Part shown: piece by piece, positions 1-10,574 of the stretch
Numbering within the stretch: the stretch's first letter is position 1
Layout: every line of letters begins with the position of its first letter
Assembly (NCBI RefSeq): GCF_029784165.1
Contig: NC_073696.1
Location: forward strand, 26,480,358-26,544,357
Source of the DNA: Wyeomyia smithii
Taxonomy: Eukaryota; Arthropoda; Insecta; Diptera; Culicidae
Direction of reading: 5' to 3'
DNA length: 64,000 nt
Made by a program: the position numbers and the translations under genes
The notes under the pieces: model-generated
Database searches by the model: none
The model's input: only the letters and a program-made list of their open reading frames with translations
Told to the model about the DNA's origin: nothing

Positions 1-330
1 GGCCATAACAACTAACTTCAGCTGATCGCGGGTACACATGCGAGCGTGAACGAACGTTGCCGGTGGGGTGCTGGCTCTGTTGATTCTACAACCGTCAGCG
101 AAGCCCACTTGGATAGGTGGCGGACATGCAAGCTACCACCACCCATTCGAGTCGGGCTTTTCGGGGGCTCGAATGCCGGTATTAGAGGTGTGCGCCGCCG
201 GAAATTTTTCATACGCCGCCGTCGGTGGTGATTTGAGTCGGTACATGAGACGTCGCCGCGGCAAAAATGTTTGCCACGCCGCCGCTTCCGATGATATGAT
301 CGGTGCACAGGTCTAGTCGGTACGGTGCGT
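1..330. repeat. GCCGCC-rich dispersed repeat block
   Basis: The block holds several CGCCGCC motifs followed by a GATGATATGATCGG-type sequence (near 289-305). The same arrangement recurs at 43106-43190 and 43905-44010, where it lies inside a hAT-like TIR element. This is therefore probably a related element cut by the window edge. Open frames across it are compositional and show no protein family. Confidence 0.55.
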
Positions 331-1396
331 AGTGAACCACCGAACGGTGCTGGCGTGTACACGTGCTTTTTTAAATCCATTCGTCTCTCCTGCGAGGATA
401 GTTACAGTCGCTGCTATTTTAGGCCTTCCGTGGGGTCCTCAGAATGGAAAGCGACTGGAATTGATTATACTTGCGGTTTTCACACCAGTCAGATTGGTTG
501 TAGTAAAACAGGTGTATGAGTCACGCAATTCCTTTGGTTTTGGTTCTAGTATACGATAATGTATGACAAATTAAGAACGCTCAATAGTTTTTTCAGGTGG
601 TGGCATTCAATTTCAAGCTCCTTTATTATTTACTAGCTGAATGTACCCGGCCTTGCTCGTGTAAAAATCTCTGCTTTTCTATAATTTTCTAAAATTCCTT
701 ATATATTTTCCAACCCATCATTTCAAATAATATTTCTATTTCAGTTACAAACTCGATTATATACCACCTTTTTCGTTGATTGACAATCGATGCGGAGGCA
801 TTCCAGCTGGGTCGAGTGAGTTCAAAAATTCCATTCCATTGCCTCATCAGCATCTTCGACGGTATCGATTAACTTACAATAAACTCTAATTAGATTGAAA
901 TTACGTAATCAATAGCCTAAGCTCACCCCTGATAGTTAAAATTATTGCTTGCTATGTCTTCTCGTTTTACTTTTTTGTGTAAACAATATCAATATCATCC
1001 TTATAGTTGAGCTTCAATCTTCATGAATTAATTTACCAATTTGGAAATACGGGGACCTGGGAGGGAGATACGAATACTACACTCAAAACAGAGAACACGC
1101 ACATGTGTCGTTTTCTGATAGCGTGTAACTATCTTCTTGCTGTAACGCTTGCATGACTCGAACGAAGTTTTTAGCAACATCAGAAATTCGCGTTGACGGT
1201 GTTGCTGATATTTGTTTGGTTTTTGCGTGCGAAAAAGAAGGAAGGAAATATTTTTGCTTTTGTCATCATCATTTTGACAATTACATATGAGAGCTCACAT
1301 AAGTGCCAACAGCCTTCAAAATCTTTTTCAACGCGAATAATGTGCAAATTTTACAGACTAAGTTTTCGAGTCTGTGTTTTTTTCAATTTACCGTTG
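331..1396. other. No gene recognised
   Basis: AT-rich sequence without a recognisable coding, RNA or repeat signature. It ends at the TATAAAAG target duplication (1397-1404) of the TIR element that follows. Confidence 0.5.
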
Positions 1397-1404
1397 TATA
1401 AAAG

Positions 1405-3254
1405 CATGGGCGCAACTACGGGGGGGCTTCAGCCCCCCCTAGAACGTGTTTAGCCCCCCCTTGAATTTCCCAGAGAATGATTGTATTCAATATATTTACA
1501 TTCCATACTACTTATCAGAGCATCAAAATCAACACAAATTGAGATGTCGTCATTCATTGGCTAAGAACTAGTTCTGCACCCGGGATCGATTCTCTACCCT
1601 TGCTCTCTTACTCACTTTACCAGTCAGACGAGAGCTGTAGTAACTCGTGCTGTATCAAGAAGTCGCCAGTTTACTCGGTTTTGGGCTGTGCTTCACCAGT
1701 TCCCCAGACGTCTCATCACTCGCAAGTCTCTTTCGATCTGGTCGAGCAATCATGCACGCTGCGCCCCTTAATTTCTTGTGCCGGTAGGGTTGCTGAAAAT
1801 AAGTGATTTCACATGGTTGTCGTCCGGCATTCTTAAGATGTGACCGGCCCACCGCAACCTATTGTCTTTCGCCAGGTGTGCAATGGGGTTCTCTCCAAGC
1901 AGCGATTGTAACTCATGGTTCATGCGCTGTAGCCATTATCCGTCGTCCGCTTGTGCTCCTCCGTAGATAGTCACCTTCTGTTCGCCGATAGGCACCTTCT
2001 GTTCGAAAATATCAAAAGGACTTCCATAGAGGACTACCGGTTATCAGGGTTTTGTAGTTTTTTGTATCGAAGTGGTCATGTCCGATCATCACCGTGATTG
2101 GTGCGTACGTTTGTAATGTCTGAGAAGAACGGGCCGTCGTTGAGAACGTGGTCAATTTGTTTTGCTGTACGTTGGTCGAGGAAGAAGTGACTTTGGCTGT
2201 GCGGGCCGATAGCCGGCTTATATAAGGCTATCCTTCCGTTCATGTCCCCAACGACGATCTTGATATCTCTACGCGAGCAGCTATCGTAGAGTTTCTCCAA
2301 CTGTGCGTAGAACGCTTCTTTCCCTGCATCAGGTCTTCCTTCGTGAGGGCAGTGCACATCGGGAATAGTGTAGTTGTGGAACCGGCTCTTAATTCTCAAC
2401 AAACACAACCTGTCGCTGATTGCCTGCCGCTTTGGTGGTACTGTGCCTTGCGGCGTCAAATCCACCGTACATTCTCTCCTTTCAGGCAGAGCTCCTGGAG
2501 CGCGACGATGTCGAAGTGGCGGGGTTCTAGCTGATCCAGCAGAATTCGGTCGACATCCGGGTCGTTAAGCGATCTACTGTTACATGTACTGAGCCTTTAA
2601 TCGTCGTCCTTATTTCGTCGGCTGGGTCATTGCCGATTGTTCCGGTTCGTTTTGAATTCTTGATTCTCCGTAGTATGTTTATTTTAGTATGCTGCCTCAC
2701 TAGGGCTGCGATACCTAGTCTCGCGATGGAGCTGCCGCCATGGATGTAGCTGGCGAGACACCGCATTTCATAGTTCAACCATCCGGTCCGGATCAGTCGC
2801 TGTTTGAGCCGCCCCTAGCCTGTGGGGTAGACGCGCAGACAAGCTGCTCTCTAGGAGAACAACTACCCCACCGGTTTACCGGTTTTTCCTTGGTTGCTCG
2901 TATCCCAGTTGGTACCACGTGGAGGTAGGAATAGGGCAATATGCCTTGAACCACACTGGGGTCTATTTTCTTCTAACTAGTACGGGTGAACTGTTAAAAA
3001 GCACTGCCCAGCCGTTAACCAAATCTAGCTCTCCTCAATATCGAATCATTGTTGCTGAAAGAGCTTGGCGTTGACGATTTGTTCAAGATATTCAGTACAT
3101 CTTCGGAGATTCTAACCCGAAGTGATTTTTTTCTGCTTTTACGATACTATTTTAAGCGTTATTAAATAAGCATATTCAAACTCTTTTTTCTCTTTTTTAA
3201 GCGACATACACGAAAACTAGCCCCCCCTAGAAATTTTCCTTAGTTGCGCCCATG
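1405..3254 (-). mobile_element. TIR element, copy 1 (8-bp TSD, hAT- or P-like)
   Basis: The ends are a perfect inverted repeat, CATGGGCGCAACTA at 1405-1418 and its complement at 3241-3254. It is flanked by an exact 8-bp duplication TATAAAAG (1397-1404 and 3255-3262). An 8-bp duplication is typical of hAT and P superfamilies; the TIR alone does not decide between them. There is no transposase, so it is non-autonomous. The interior carries relics of a non-LTR retrotransposon on the minus strand. A second copy in opposite orientation lies at 9265-11950. A G7/C7 palindrome sits next to the left terminus. Confidence 0.88.
1655..2778 (-). pseudogene. Non-LTR retrotransposon relic (endonuclease plus RT C-terminus) inside TIR element copy 1
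   Basis: On the minus strand, 2778-2076 encodes pieces of an apurinic-like (EEP) endonuclease: an RILLDQLEPRHFDIVALQE stretch with the catalytic-type LQE, then an RIKSRFHNYTI segment and a GDMNG motif. It continues at 1852-1655 with the conserved C-terminal signature RLQWAGHILRMPDD of RTE-like endonuclease-reverse transcriptases. The whole RT domain is missing and there are frameshifts and stops. The same rearranged structure is in copy 2 (10575-11740), so the deletion predates the spread of the TIR element. It cannot encode a functional enzyme. Confidence 0.8.
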
Positions 3255-3262
3255 TATAAAAG

Positions 3263-3839
3263 TTTTTTCAGAGTTTTGAATTCGACCGTAGTGAAGCATG
3301 TTCGTAATTGCCTTAAATACAGAGAAGCGCAAGTTTAATAATCGAAGTAAGCTAGCATGATTATTACTTAAAGCTTATGAAATTTATTATTTCACGTAAA
3401 AACAAACCAAAATATTTTGTGAAACGACAATGAATGCAAAAACTGTTAGCGATGAATATTTTTTCGAGCAACTGAAAGGTATCAGTTATAACAATACTCA
3501 TCGCAAAAATGCTTTTTTTTTCCTTAGTTCAAATTGACAGTCGATGACAGCTCATTCTGGTTCATTTTGACATTTACACAGCTTCGTATCCGTTTATCCC
3601 TCCCAGACGGGGACTATCTCCACATTTTCCTCAAGTTTTGAATAACTTCCAATCCAGAAAAACAACCCTCACTATACCAAACGTTCGGACACCAATTTTC
3701 GGTTTCGGGGAGTCAGCTCTGACCTATGAACCTTATATCTTCTTGAATTTGAAAATAGCGTTGGACGCCCGTTGCCATTTTCTGAACATAGTTCTCTTTC
3801 TATAAATATTGACATTAGTTGACCATTTTACTCAGTGTT
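3263..3839. other. No gene recognised
   Basis: AT-rich spacer between the TIR element and the next MITE. Nothing coding or repeated was recognised. Confidence 0.5.
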
Positions 3840-4050
3840 ACTGCCCATAATCGCATACCAGTCCCACCTGCATTTTTGTCGTTCTTCTAGAAAAGTTATG
3901 GTAAATGTCTATTTCATTATATTATGTCGAAAATATGGGAATGAACCACGCTCAACAGCTGAAATAACTTAAGGAAGAAAAATGCCTTAACGCGCTGTTT
4001 TGTCAACATAATAAAAATGAAGCTGGGACTGATATGCGATTATGGGCAGT
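3840..4050. mobile_element. MITE with about 35-bp TIR (ACTGCCCATAATCGCATA)
   Basis: The left end begins ACTGCCCATAATCGCATA at 3840. The right end is its near-perfect complement, finishing at 4050, with pairing extending to about 37 bp with few mismatches. Weaker pairing continues outward to about 3833 and 4058. No clear target duplication could be assigned, so the superfamily is open. Confidence 0.7.
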
Positions 4051-4139
4051 TTACACAGCTTGACAGAAAGCAGAAATCGCGGAATTGATTTCAAAACAAT
4101 GTTTCAATATTACGTCCAAGCCTCCTTCTGTATTCTAGT

Positions 4140-4670
4140 AACCTTTCCAGAAAATGTAATCCGCCATGTACGATTTAAAAATTTGCGTCGGACATGAGTA
4201 TTTGGACTGGGACGTCGTCTTGATATCGAAAATACACATATTGCAGAGTATATATTCATATAGCTTATATAAAATTCTAAAACCGGAAGTCGCCATATCG
4301 AATTTAAAAAATGTCGTAGGACTTTTATTTTGGTTTCTAAAGGTCATCCGGGTTCCGGAAATACCAATGTTTGGAGGTTTGTAAACGTTTTCTACAGTTG
4401 TATACAGGTTCCCAGAAACCAAAAGTCGCTATCTTTCTCCGTTATCAAATTATGCAAGAAATATGTCAAGAAATCCTTCCAAAAACGGACCAAAGCAGAT
4501 TGGATTTTTTGATACACTTCTCCAGAAATATATGATCGGTTTTCGTATGACACCGATAACCGGTTCTTAAGAGTCATTTTTGTTCCGAAAATACCAATAT
4601 TGGGGGGTTTGTGAGCGTTTTTTACAGTTTTAAGTGACTTCCCAGAAAACGGAAGTCGCCATCTTGGATT
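4140..4670. repeat. Diverged tandem repeat (CCGGAAGTCGCCATCTT family)
   Basis: The module CCAGAAANCGGAAGTCGCCATCTT recurs in diverged form near 4146, 4271, 4410 and 4640, each followed by an AT-rich stretch and a TTCCGGAAATACCAAT-type segment. Similar modules occur near 59540-59770. Short open frames across it are not supported as genes. Confidence 0.55.
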
Positions 4671-4795
4671 ACAAATGGCATTGAACATCATGTTTCGGTC
4701 TCTGGACATAAACATCCGGCCTCCAAATATGACCAAGAACCCGAAAATCATCAAATTTCAACGAAAGGTTTCCATTATGTATGAAAATTTATTAC

Positions 4796-4980
4796 TTTCG
4801 ACCCCCTTCTTCTTTAAGGGTAACCCCTCCCCCTATCCAATATTTCTATGACCACTTACTTTGTACAAAGAACACGTATGCCAAGTTTGGTTGAAATCGG
4901 TTCAGGCCTTCGAGAGTGATGCTGGAACATACATACACACATACATACAAAACTTTTCTTTTATATAAATAGATTTTTGA
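4796..4980. repeat. Dispersed repeat end module with ACATACATACACACA tail
   Basis: The sequence runs from a CCCCTTCTTC stretch through GCCAAGTTTGGTTGAAATCGG to an ACATACATAC tail and TTATATAAATAGAT. It resembles a dispersed arthropod repeat end that I recognise by pattern only. It lies directly upstream of the MKRN2OS-like gene. Confidence 0.4.
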
Positions 4981-5035
4981 TATTTTGACGCTAATTCTGA
5001 TAGACTTTTCCATCACTTTTTCATACAAATTTCAG

Positions 5036-5787
5036 ATGTCTGTAGATGACGAGCCCCACATAATATGTTTCAAGCACTGCAGCAATCACGTGTTCGTGCT
5101 CAAAGTACCTATCCGCTGTCCTCTGTGCAACCAACCCCTAGAGCAGTGCGAAAAATTTCTCCCGTTTAGGTAAGTTCCGCAAACGGTTTAAACTTTTGTT
5201 CGTGTTCTCACACGTTTATTTCTCCGCTAGTTTACCATATCCATTCTCAAATGCCAGCCAGTCACCGTGTTCCGTCGTACTTCGTCCGGCTGTTGGAGAT
5301 TTTCTCAGTGATTTTCACAACAATACCAACTTGCACATAGCCCTTACCGATTCCCAGGGTGCCATCGTGGAGTTCGACAGTCCGGGACTGTTGCGCACCC
5401 GAAACGCTGACCGCAAGCTGTGGGGACAATGTTTGCTGATTTTAAGCGTTCCGGAGGCGTGGTTCTACCACTGGGATAGTACAATACAGCGCTTGATAGA
5501 GGAGCAAGGCTGGCAGCATAGGATCTACGATGACGAGAAGCTGAATTGCTATAGCTTCGTACTGGCATTTTTGCGATTACTGCTGTACGAACCGATTGCA
5601 ACGTTTATTGACAATGCGTAAGGGTTTAAATAAAACTGTCGAAGCTAACGAATAAAACATATTTCGTTTCAGTGAAACCTTTTCTAGACAATTAATAGTG
5701 CCAAAAACCACTCAAGCGGCTAAATATATTACGATTTATAGGAGGATAAAACAGTTCGGAATTTTATCAGAACCAGATTTGTTGTGA
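5036..5787 (+). CDS. MKRN2 opposite-strand-like protein (DUF4796 type), 3 exons
   Basis: The exons 5036-5169, 5231-5617 and 5673-5787 join in frame to 636 nt (211 aa). Introns have GT..AG ends: GTAAGTTCC..CCGCTAG and GTAAGGG..TTTCAG. The N-terminus has a small Cys cluster (CFKHC, then CPLC about 17 residues later) that may bind zinc. The core contains LPYPFSNASQSPCSVVLRP, GDFLSDF and NCYSFVLAFLR, which I recognise from MKRN2OS-like proteins. The third exon (EP..LIVPKTT..KYITIYRRI) completes the domain and is missed if the second exon is read through to its stop at 5619. The ATG lies just after TTTCAG, so an upstream exon is possible. The function of this family is poorly known. Confidence 0.75.
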
Positions 5788-6281
5788 GTGCTTATCAAGC
5801 AACGTGTGTCTGATTTGATTCGTTTTTATTTTAATAGAACAGAGTTTGAGAGATATTCATTATATGTAGAGTATTTTGAACTTTATCAAGAGATGCAAAT
5901 TCGATATATTTTACGAAGAGTCAGTAGGAACAAGGCAGACAGGTTCCGAAACCGGAATGTGTCACTTTTTTTTAATTTGAATGTCCGGTAACCTAATTCA
6001 CAGGCTTCATCTGTACGTTCTTGTGAATGCTAAGTTCTCTGCCATCCTACGTCAATTCATGAAACCGTAATCCAGTAAATAAAAACTCGATGAGTAATAT
6101 ATATTAATGATATTATTTTGAGGAGAATAAGCTTGAATCCGAAAAACCCACATATTTCTACTTTTCCACGAGAGAGCGGAATATTTATGTTGAGCAAATA
6201 TTGAGAACCTTCTAGGAGTTTCATATAAAAGAGGATTATATTTCTTTTTCAATATTTTTAACCCTCTCTCTACCATGGTTC
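5788..6281. other. No gene recognised downstream of the MKRN2OS-like gene
   Basis: AT-rich sequence that may hold the 3' UTR. No protein or repeat family was recognised. Confidence 0.4.
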
Positions 6282-6706
6282 CTCTAGAGCAGAGTCTTTG
6301 TTTATAATAAGAGTCCCGCAAAGATGAAACCAAAGGAACCAAATCAGTGTCAAACGAGGGTACCAATCGAGCAATGTAAATAAACAAGGCGATAATGTTT
6401 GGAGTGGATGAAAAGTATTGTAATTAAGCGTGATGAAGAATATGTGTTTTTCCGAAGTTTTAACTACACATTTTAATTCAACATTAAACCTGAACACTTG
6501 TTCAGTTAAATTTAAAAAAGCATCATCGGTGTAATCTTTCAAAACTGTGTACCTTGTGAAGAATTTCAAAAAATGATTTTCGCTTATGCATGGTGAAAAA
6601 CAGAACTGTATAGTTCTTGGCAACAAACGGCATAAAAACTGTGTTGCCGAAACGATAGATTTTTCTTTTCGCGCGACTCTATATACACATAGACTCTGCT
6701 CTAGAG
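6282..6706. mobile_element. Inverted-repeat element (CTCTAGAGCAGAGTCT)
   Basis: CTCTAGAGCAGAGTCT at 6282-6297 is inverted at 6691-6706, with imperfect pairing continuing inward over about 35 bp toward a GAGTCSCGCG motif. The interior is AT-rich and non-coding. No clear target duplication was found, so classification stays open. Confidence 0.55.
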
Positions 6707-7178
6707 CACCACAGGTTTGGATGCAAAAAGCCTTTTGAAATATTTACCAATGCTACTCAAAATGCCAAAATATATTCTTGAACAATAAACATTGGGCATT
6801 TGTTATATGCGATCATCTTCTTGCTGAAGTTGTTGGAAAACGTCCTCCATTTTTTTTTGGCAGGAACTTCAATGTTCAAACGGAACCGAGAATGTGACTT
6901 GACAACCAGAAGGAGACGACGAATAGAGAAAATTTGACAGCTCTACAGTTGGTTCTGTAGTTTTTTACCAATATTCGGTAAAAATTGAATTTACCGAACA
7001 GTTCAGCAGAAAGTATAGTAGTATTCAGTAAAATTATTTACTGAATACAGAAAATATGTATAGTTATATCAATTGTACAAACTACTGTATTTTCTCAAAC
7101 TTACCGATCGAAATTGTAATAATAATTACCGAACTTTTATTATACGATTGAGTGTGTATAGTGAAAAAATTCGGAGAC
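6707..7178. other. AT-rich spacer with TTCGGTAAA palindromes
   Basis: No gene. Between 6965 and 7130 the motifs TTCGGTAAA, TTTACCGAA, TTCAGTAAA and TTTACTGAA alternate, giving several short inverted repeats. This suggests the edge of a further decayed TIR element. Confidence 0.4.
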
Positions 7179-7523
7179 TAGGGTATTTTGCCAATTGTTG
7201 CACACCACCCAATTATTGCACACTTCACACTTTTTGTAACTATTATCGGCGGTTAATTGGGTTATATGTTATTTCTTTATTATACCGGCCACAGAACTTT
7301 ATAACCCGTTGAATATCATAAGTGTTACTGTAATTTAAAGTGATTTTTTAAGCTTTATAATAATTCTTTTCACAGGTGTCCCAGTTTCGCCTTTGCGGAG
7401 CGATTTTCTTATCTTCATGCTTAAGAAAGTATATTTTTATAAAAGCGTGCACCGATCGTTGGATACAAATACACAGGTTCTATGGCTTCCAGATAATCGG
7501 TAAAGCCTATCTATTCTTAACAG

Positions 7524-7687
7524 CTCCCCGTGGCTCTGTGGTTAGCGATGTCAGTCGGCTAGCTCTCCCACACGGTTGTGATATCGGGTTCGATTCCCGA
7601 TCGAGTCAAGGAACTGTTCGAGCTGGAAATTTTCTCGATTCAGCACTGGGGCACGGTGTATCGTTGTACTTATCCTACACATGCAAA

Positions 7688-7690
<3 letters not shown>
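7524..7690 (+). repeat. tRNA-derived SINE, 5' part
   Basis: It has a pol III box A-like segment TGGCTCTGTGGTTAGCG (7531-7547) and a box B GGTTCGATTCC (7587-7597). It continues like the fuller copy at 62084-62340. It breaks off in a long TG microsatellite; the 3' portion of the same SINE type reappears at 8956-9056. Confidence 0.8.

Positions 7691-7766
<76 letters not shown>
7689..7766 (+). repeat. (TG)39 microsatellite
   Basis: An uninterrupted 78-bp TG run. It appears to have grown from the CAAAATGTGTG stretch of the SINE. Poly-Cys/Val and poly-His/Thr open frames across it are artefacts. Confidence 0.97.
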
Positions 7767-7767
<1 letters not shown>

Positions 7768-8955
7768 AACCTCTCTAGAACCCACTGTCTGGCAGTGATA
7801 TAGTGAAAAAAAGACAGTTGCAATTATATTTCAATTCTGCAACTATCTTAGTTTCGGGTTCTAGAAGGTGTTAGCTCTACCGACCTTCCAAAGACCCTTT
7901 ACAGAATGACTGAGTACTTGCAGTACATTCCGGAGTAATTTTCCAATCGGTAAGCCCCGCCTCAAAATAATATTAGAATCTTACAGATTTTATTAATATT
8001 TTCAGACTTTCAATTCGTTTGATACATTTATATCAAAAAAATTGACCCGTATTTAATAGCATGTTATATTTAGTGCCAATTAGTAAAATGAATAAATTTT
8101 ACCATTTATACGTACCAAAATATAACCTATGTATGTACCAAAATATTACCTAAAAGCTGATGACAAATTGCTAAACTTGTAATAAATAATGTGTCAATCG
8201 GTCACCTACGCAATTGCTACAATAAGAACTTAAAATAATAATGATAAATTAAGGAATATAAGCAAAAAAAGACATTTATTTGCAATGCATTTGCTTCATT
8301 TATGGTGGAAACCGCAGCACTGTCTGTCCACTCGGACCTGCACACAAGCTTGCATGCAAGCCTTAATGTGGAAAGCAAGCGACGCTCGTTCCAATTGTCA
8401 CTTTCTATGCATAAACAATTTTGAAAGTAACAAAAATATCACTTTTAAACTACCTCCCGCATGTTCACTATACTTATCTTCAGCCGCATCGTTTTAATGT
8501 TCACTTCTTCTATCACACGGGATTCGGTAGTCCCAATTGCACCACTAACATTAGTTTTTTTCTACGACCCGATACAGGATTGACTCTACACTTCTCAAAG
8601 CAGTGTTCATCAATCCTTTCATTCGTAATACCCTTTAAACACACTGGACTCTGAACGAAGGCTTCTCGACTATGACTACAACACGAATTACACTTTCCAC
8701 GTATTATGAATCACGACAAAACGCGACAACTTCGGACGCAATAAACGAAGACAAAACCCGCTGCAAACGACCGTGGCGCCAATCCCATATGCTAATTCAG
8801 CTATTTCATCGAATAATCTTCACGGCACGGCATCAAGTAAAAGTTTCGCAGCACACACAACATCACAAACATTCCTGAAAAAACTCACTTCGCGATATTA
8901 AGCAAATTTTCTTCCGAAAAATCGCACGAACGAAAATTTTGACGTCCGAATCCAC
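7767..8955. other. No gene recognised; spacer between two SINE pieces
   Basis: AT-rich to 8280, then a more balanced stretch (8285-8955) with short open frames but no recognisable domain. A 24-bp segment (CTTATCYTACACATGCAAAA core) occurs at both borders (about 7669 and 8958), so a SINE may have been interrupted or two copies recombined. Confidence 0.45.
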
Positions 8956-9056
8956 TTATCTTACACATGCAAAATGTGCCAAAAACAATATCGATAGCGA
9001 ATTCTCTCAACTATAATCTAGTTGATCGAGACCGCTATTAGCCCCAAGGCTAAGCG
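8956..9056 (+). repeat. SINE 3' part
   Basis: Matches the 3' half of the SINE at 62084-62340: ACACATGCAAAA, then CGAATTCTCTCAACTA, then ATCTAGTTGATCGAGACCGC and ATTAGCCCCAAGGCT. It lacks the pol III boxes. Confidence 0.75.
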
Positions 9057-9672
9057 TGCGATATTGTTTTTTTTTTTCTTAACAGCTCATTGAAAACTTG
9101 TCTATATATTAGAAAAGGTAGATAAATTCAGAAGTTCAATAATTGGAACGACGAACGACAGTTTTTCCAATTTTATTGCACACCCCCAAACTCTTTTTTG
9201 TGCATCGGGCATTTGATAGTTTGCTCTTCTGCGGTGTCAATGCAATCAATGTAAGCGGTAGGAACATGGGCGCAACTAAGGAAAATTTCTAGGGGGGGGC
9301 TAGTTTTCATGTATGTCACTTAAAAAAGAGAAAAAAGAGTTTGAATATGCTTATTTAATAACGCTTAAAATAGTATCGTAAAAGCAGAAAAAAATCACTT
9401 CGGGTTAGAATCTCCGAAGATGTACTGAATATCTTGAACACATCGTCAACGCCAAGCTCTTTCAGCAACAATGATTCGATATTGAAGAGAGCTAGATTTG
9501 GTAAACGGCTGGGCAGTGCTTTTTAACAGTTCACCCGTACTAGTAAAAAGAAAATAGACCCCAGTGTGGTTCAAGGCATATTGCCCTATTCCTACCTCCA
9601 CGTGGTACCAACTGGGATACGAGCAACCAAGGAAAAACCGGTAAACCGGTGGGGTAGTTGTTCTCCTAGAGA

Positions 9673-10503
9673 CCCAAGCAACAATTAAAACATAATAAAA
9701 AAATAAATTGTGATCATTTGTTGCACTAATGACATTCCGAGGTTTTAAGAAACATTCTTTGTTACTACGATGCAATTGTGAAGAAACAAGCAAAAACTAA
9801 AGTTGCATCGCTGCTTCAAAAATCTTCACACCAACAACGTAATTCGCGAGGATAGATTTGTTGTTGAAACGTATAAACGGCATTTGAAAACCTAACCTTC
9901 ACTGAATAGATCTAGTGGGTGGAGCATATAGGTTGCCAACGTGATGCTTGCGAGATACAAAAAACAAACACACAAAAATACTTCTAAAAGTTGCTGTCAT
10001 GTTCAGAAGCCACGTAACAGCAACTTTTGCTCGATCGTTCGCCTTATATTTGTTTTTGAGATGAGCTTATTTACTGCGTTGTAACTTTTGGGTGCTTGGA
10101 CTAGAAGTCGTCCAAAAAGTGTGGGTCTCTAAACGAAATATGATTAATTGCTTTGAATTTCATTATCACGCTAAGGTACTGATGAATTGAAGAAGCAAAA
10201 TTAAAAACTGTTAATGACCATTGCATTGGCATGATAAGGGAAGCAATATTTAAAACTGAGCCATGAACTTGCAATGCAGCATTTACCATGTTGTTATCGA
10301 ATTCCATGCATAAGTTCATACACCTAGCGGTTTCATTCTTGAAACTTGTGTTGAAACAACGAAAATGTTGCAATTGGCTCCATCTCCTGCGCTTTTTTTG
10401 TCATTGTATATGAAACTGAGATGTAACTGCAACTTAATTTCGCATAAGAATTTGTTGCTGTGATGCACAAAGTTCATTATCGAAACAAATTTTGCTACTT
10501 GGG
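9673..10503. mobile_element. MITE-like insertion within TIR element copy 2
   Basis: Copy 1 preserves the uninterrupted site, so the borders are exact. The insert begins CCCAAGCAACAA and ends TTGCTACTTGGG, a short imperfect inverted repeat. The flanking GA occurs twice (9671-9672 and 10504-10505) but once in copy 1, giving a 2-bp duplication. The interior has no long ORF or known domain. The class is unassigned. Confidence 0.7.
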
Positions 10504-10574
10504 GAGCAGCTTGTCTGCGCGTCTACCCCACAGGCTAGGGGCGGCTCAAACAGCGACTGATCCGGACCGGATGG

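Noticed and set aside
7376..7823. Open frames with poly-Cys/Val or poly-His/Thr
   Set aside because: They are translations of the (TG)39 microsatellite and the adjoining SINE.
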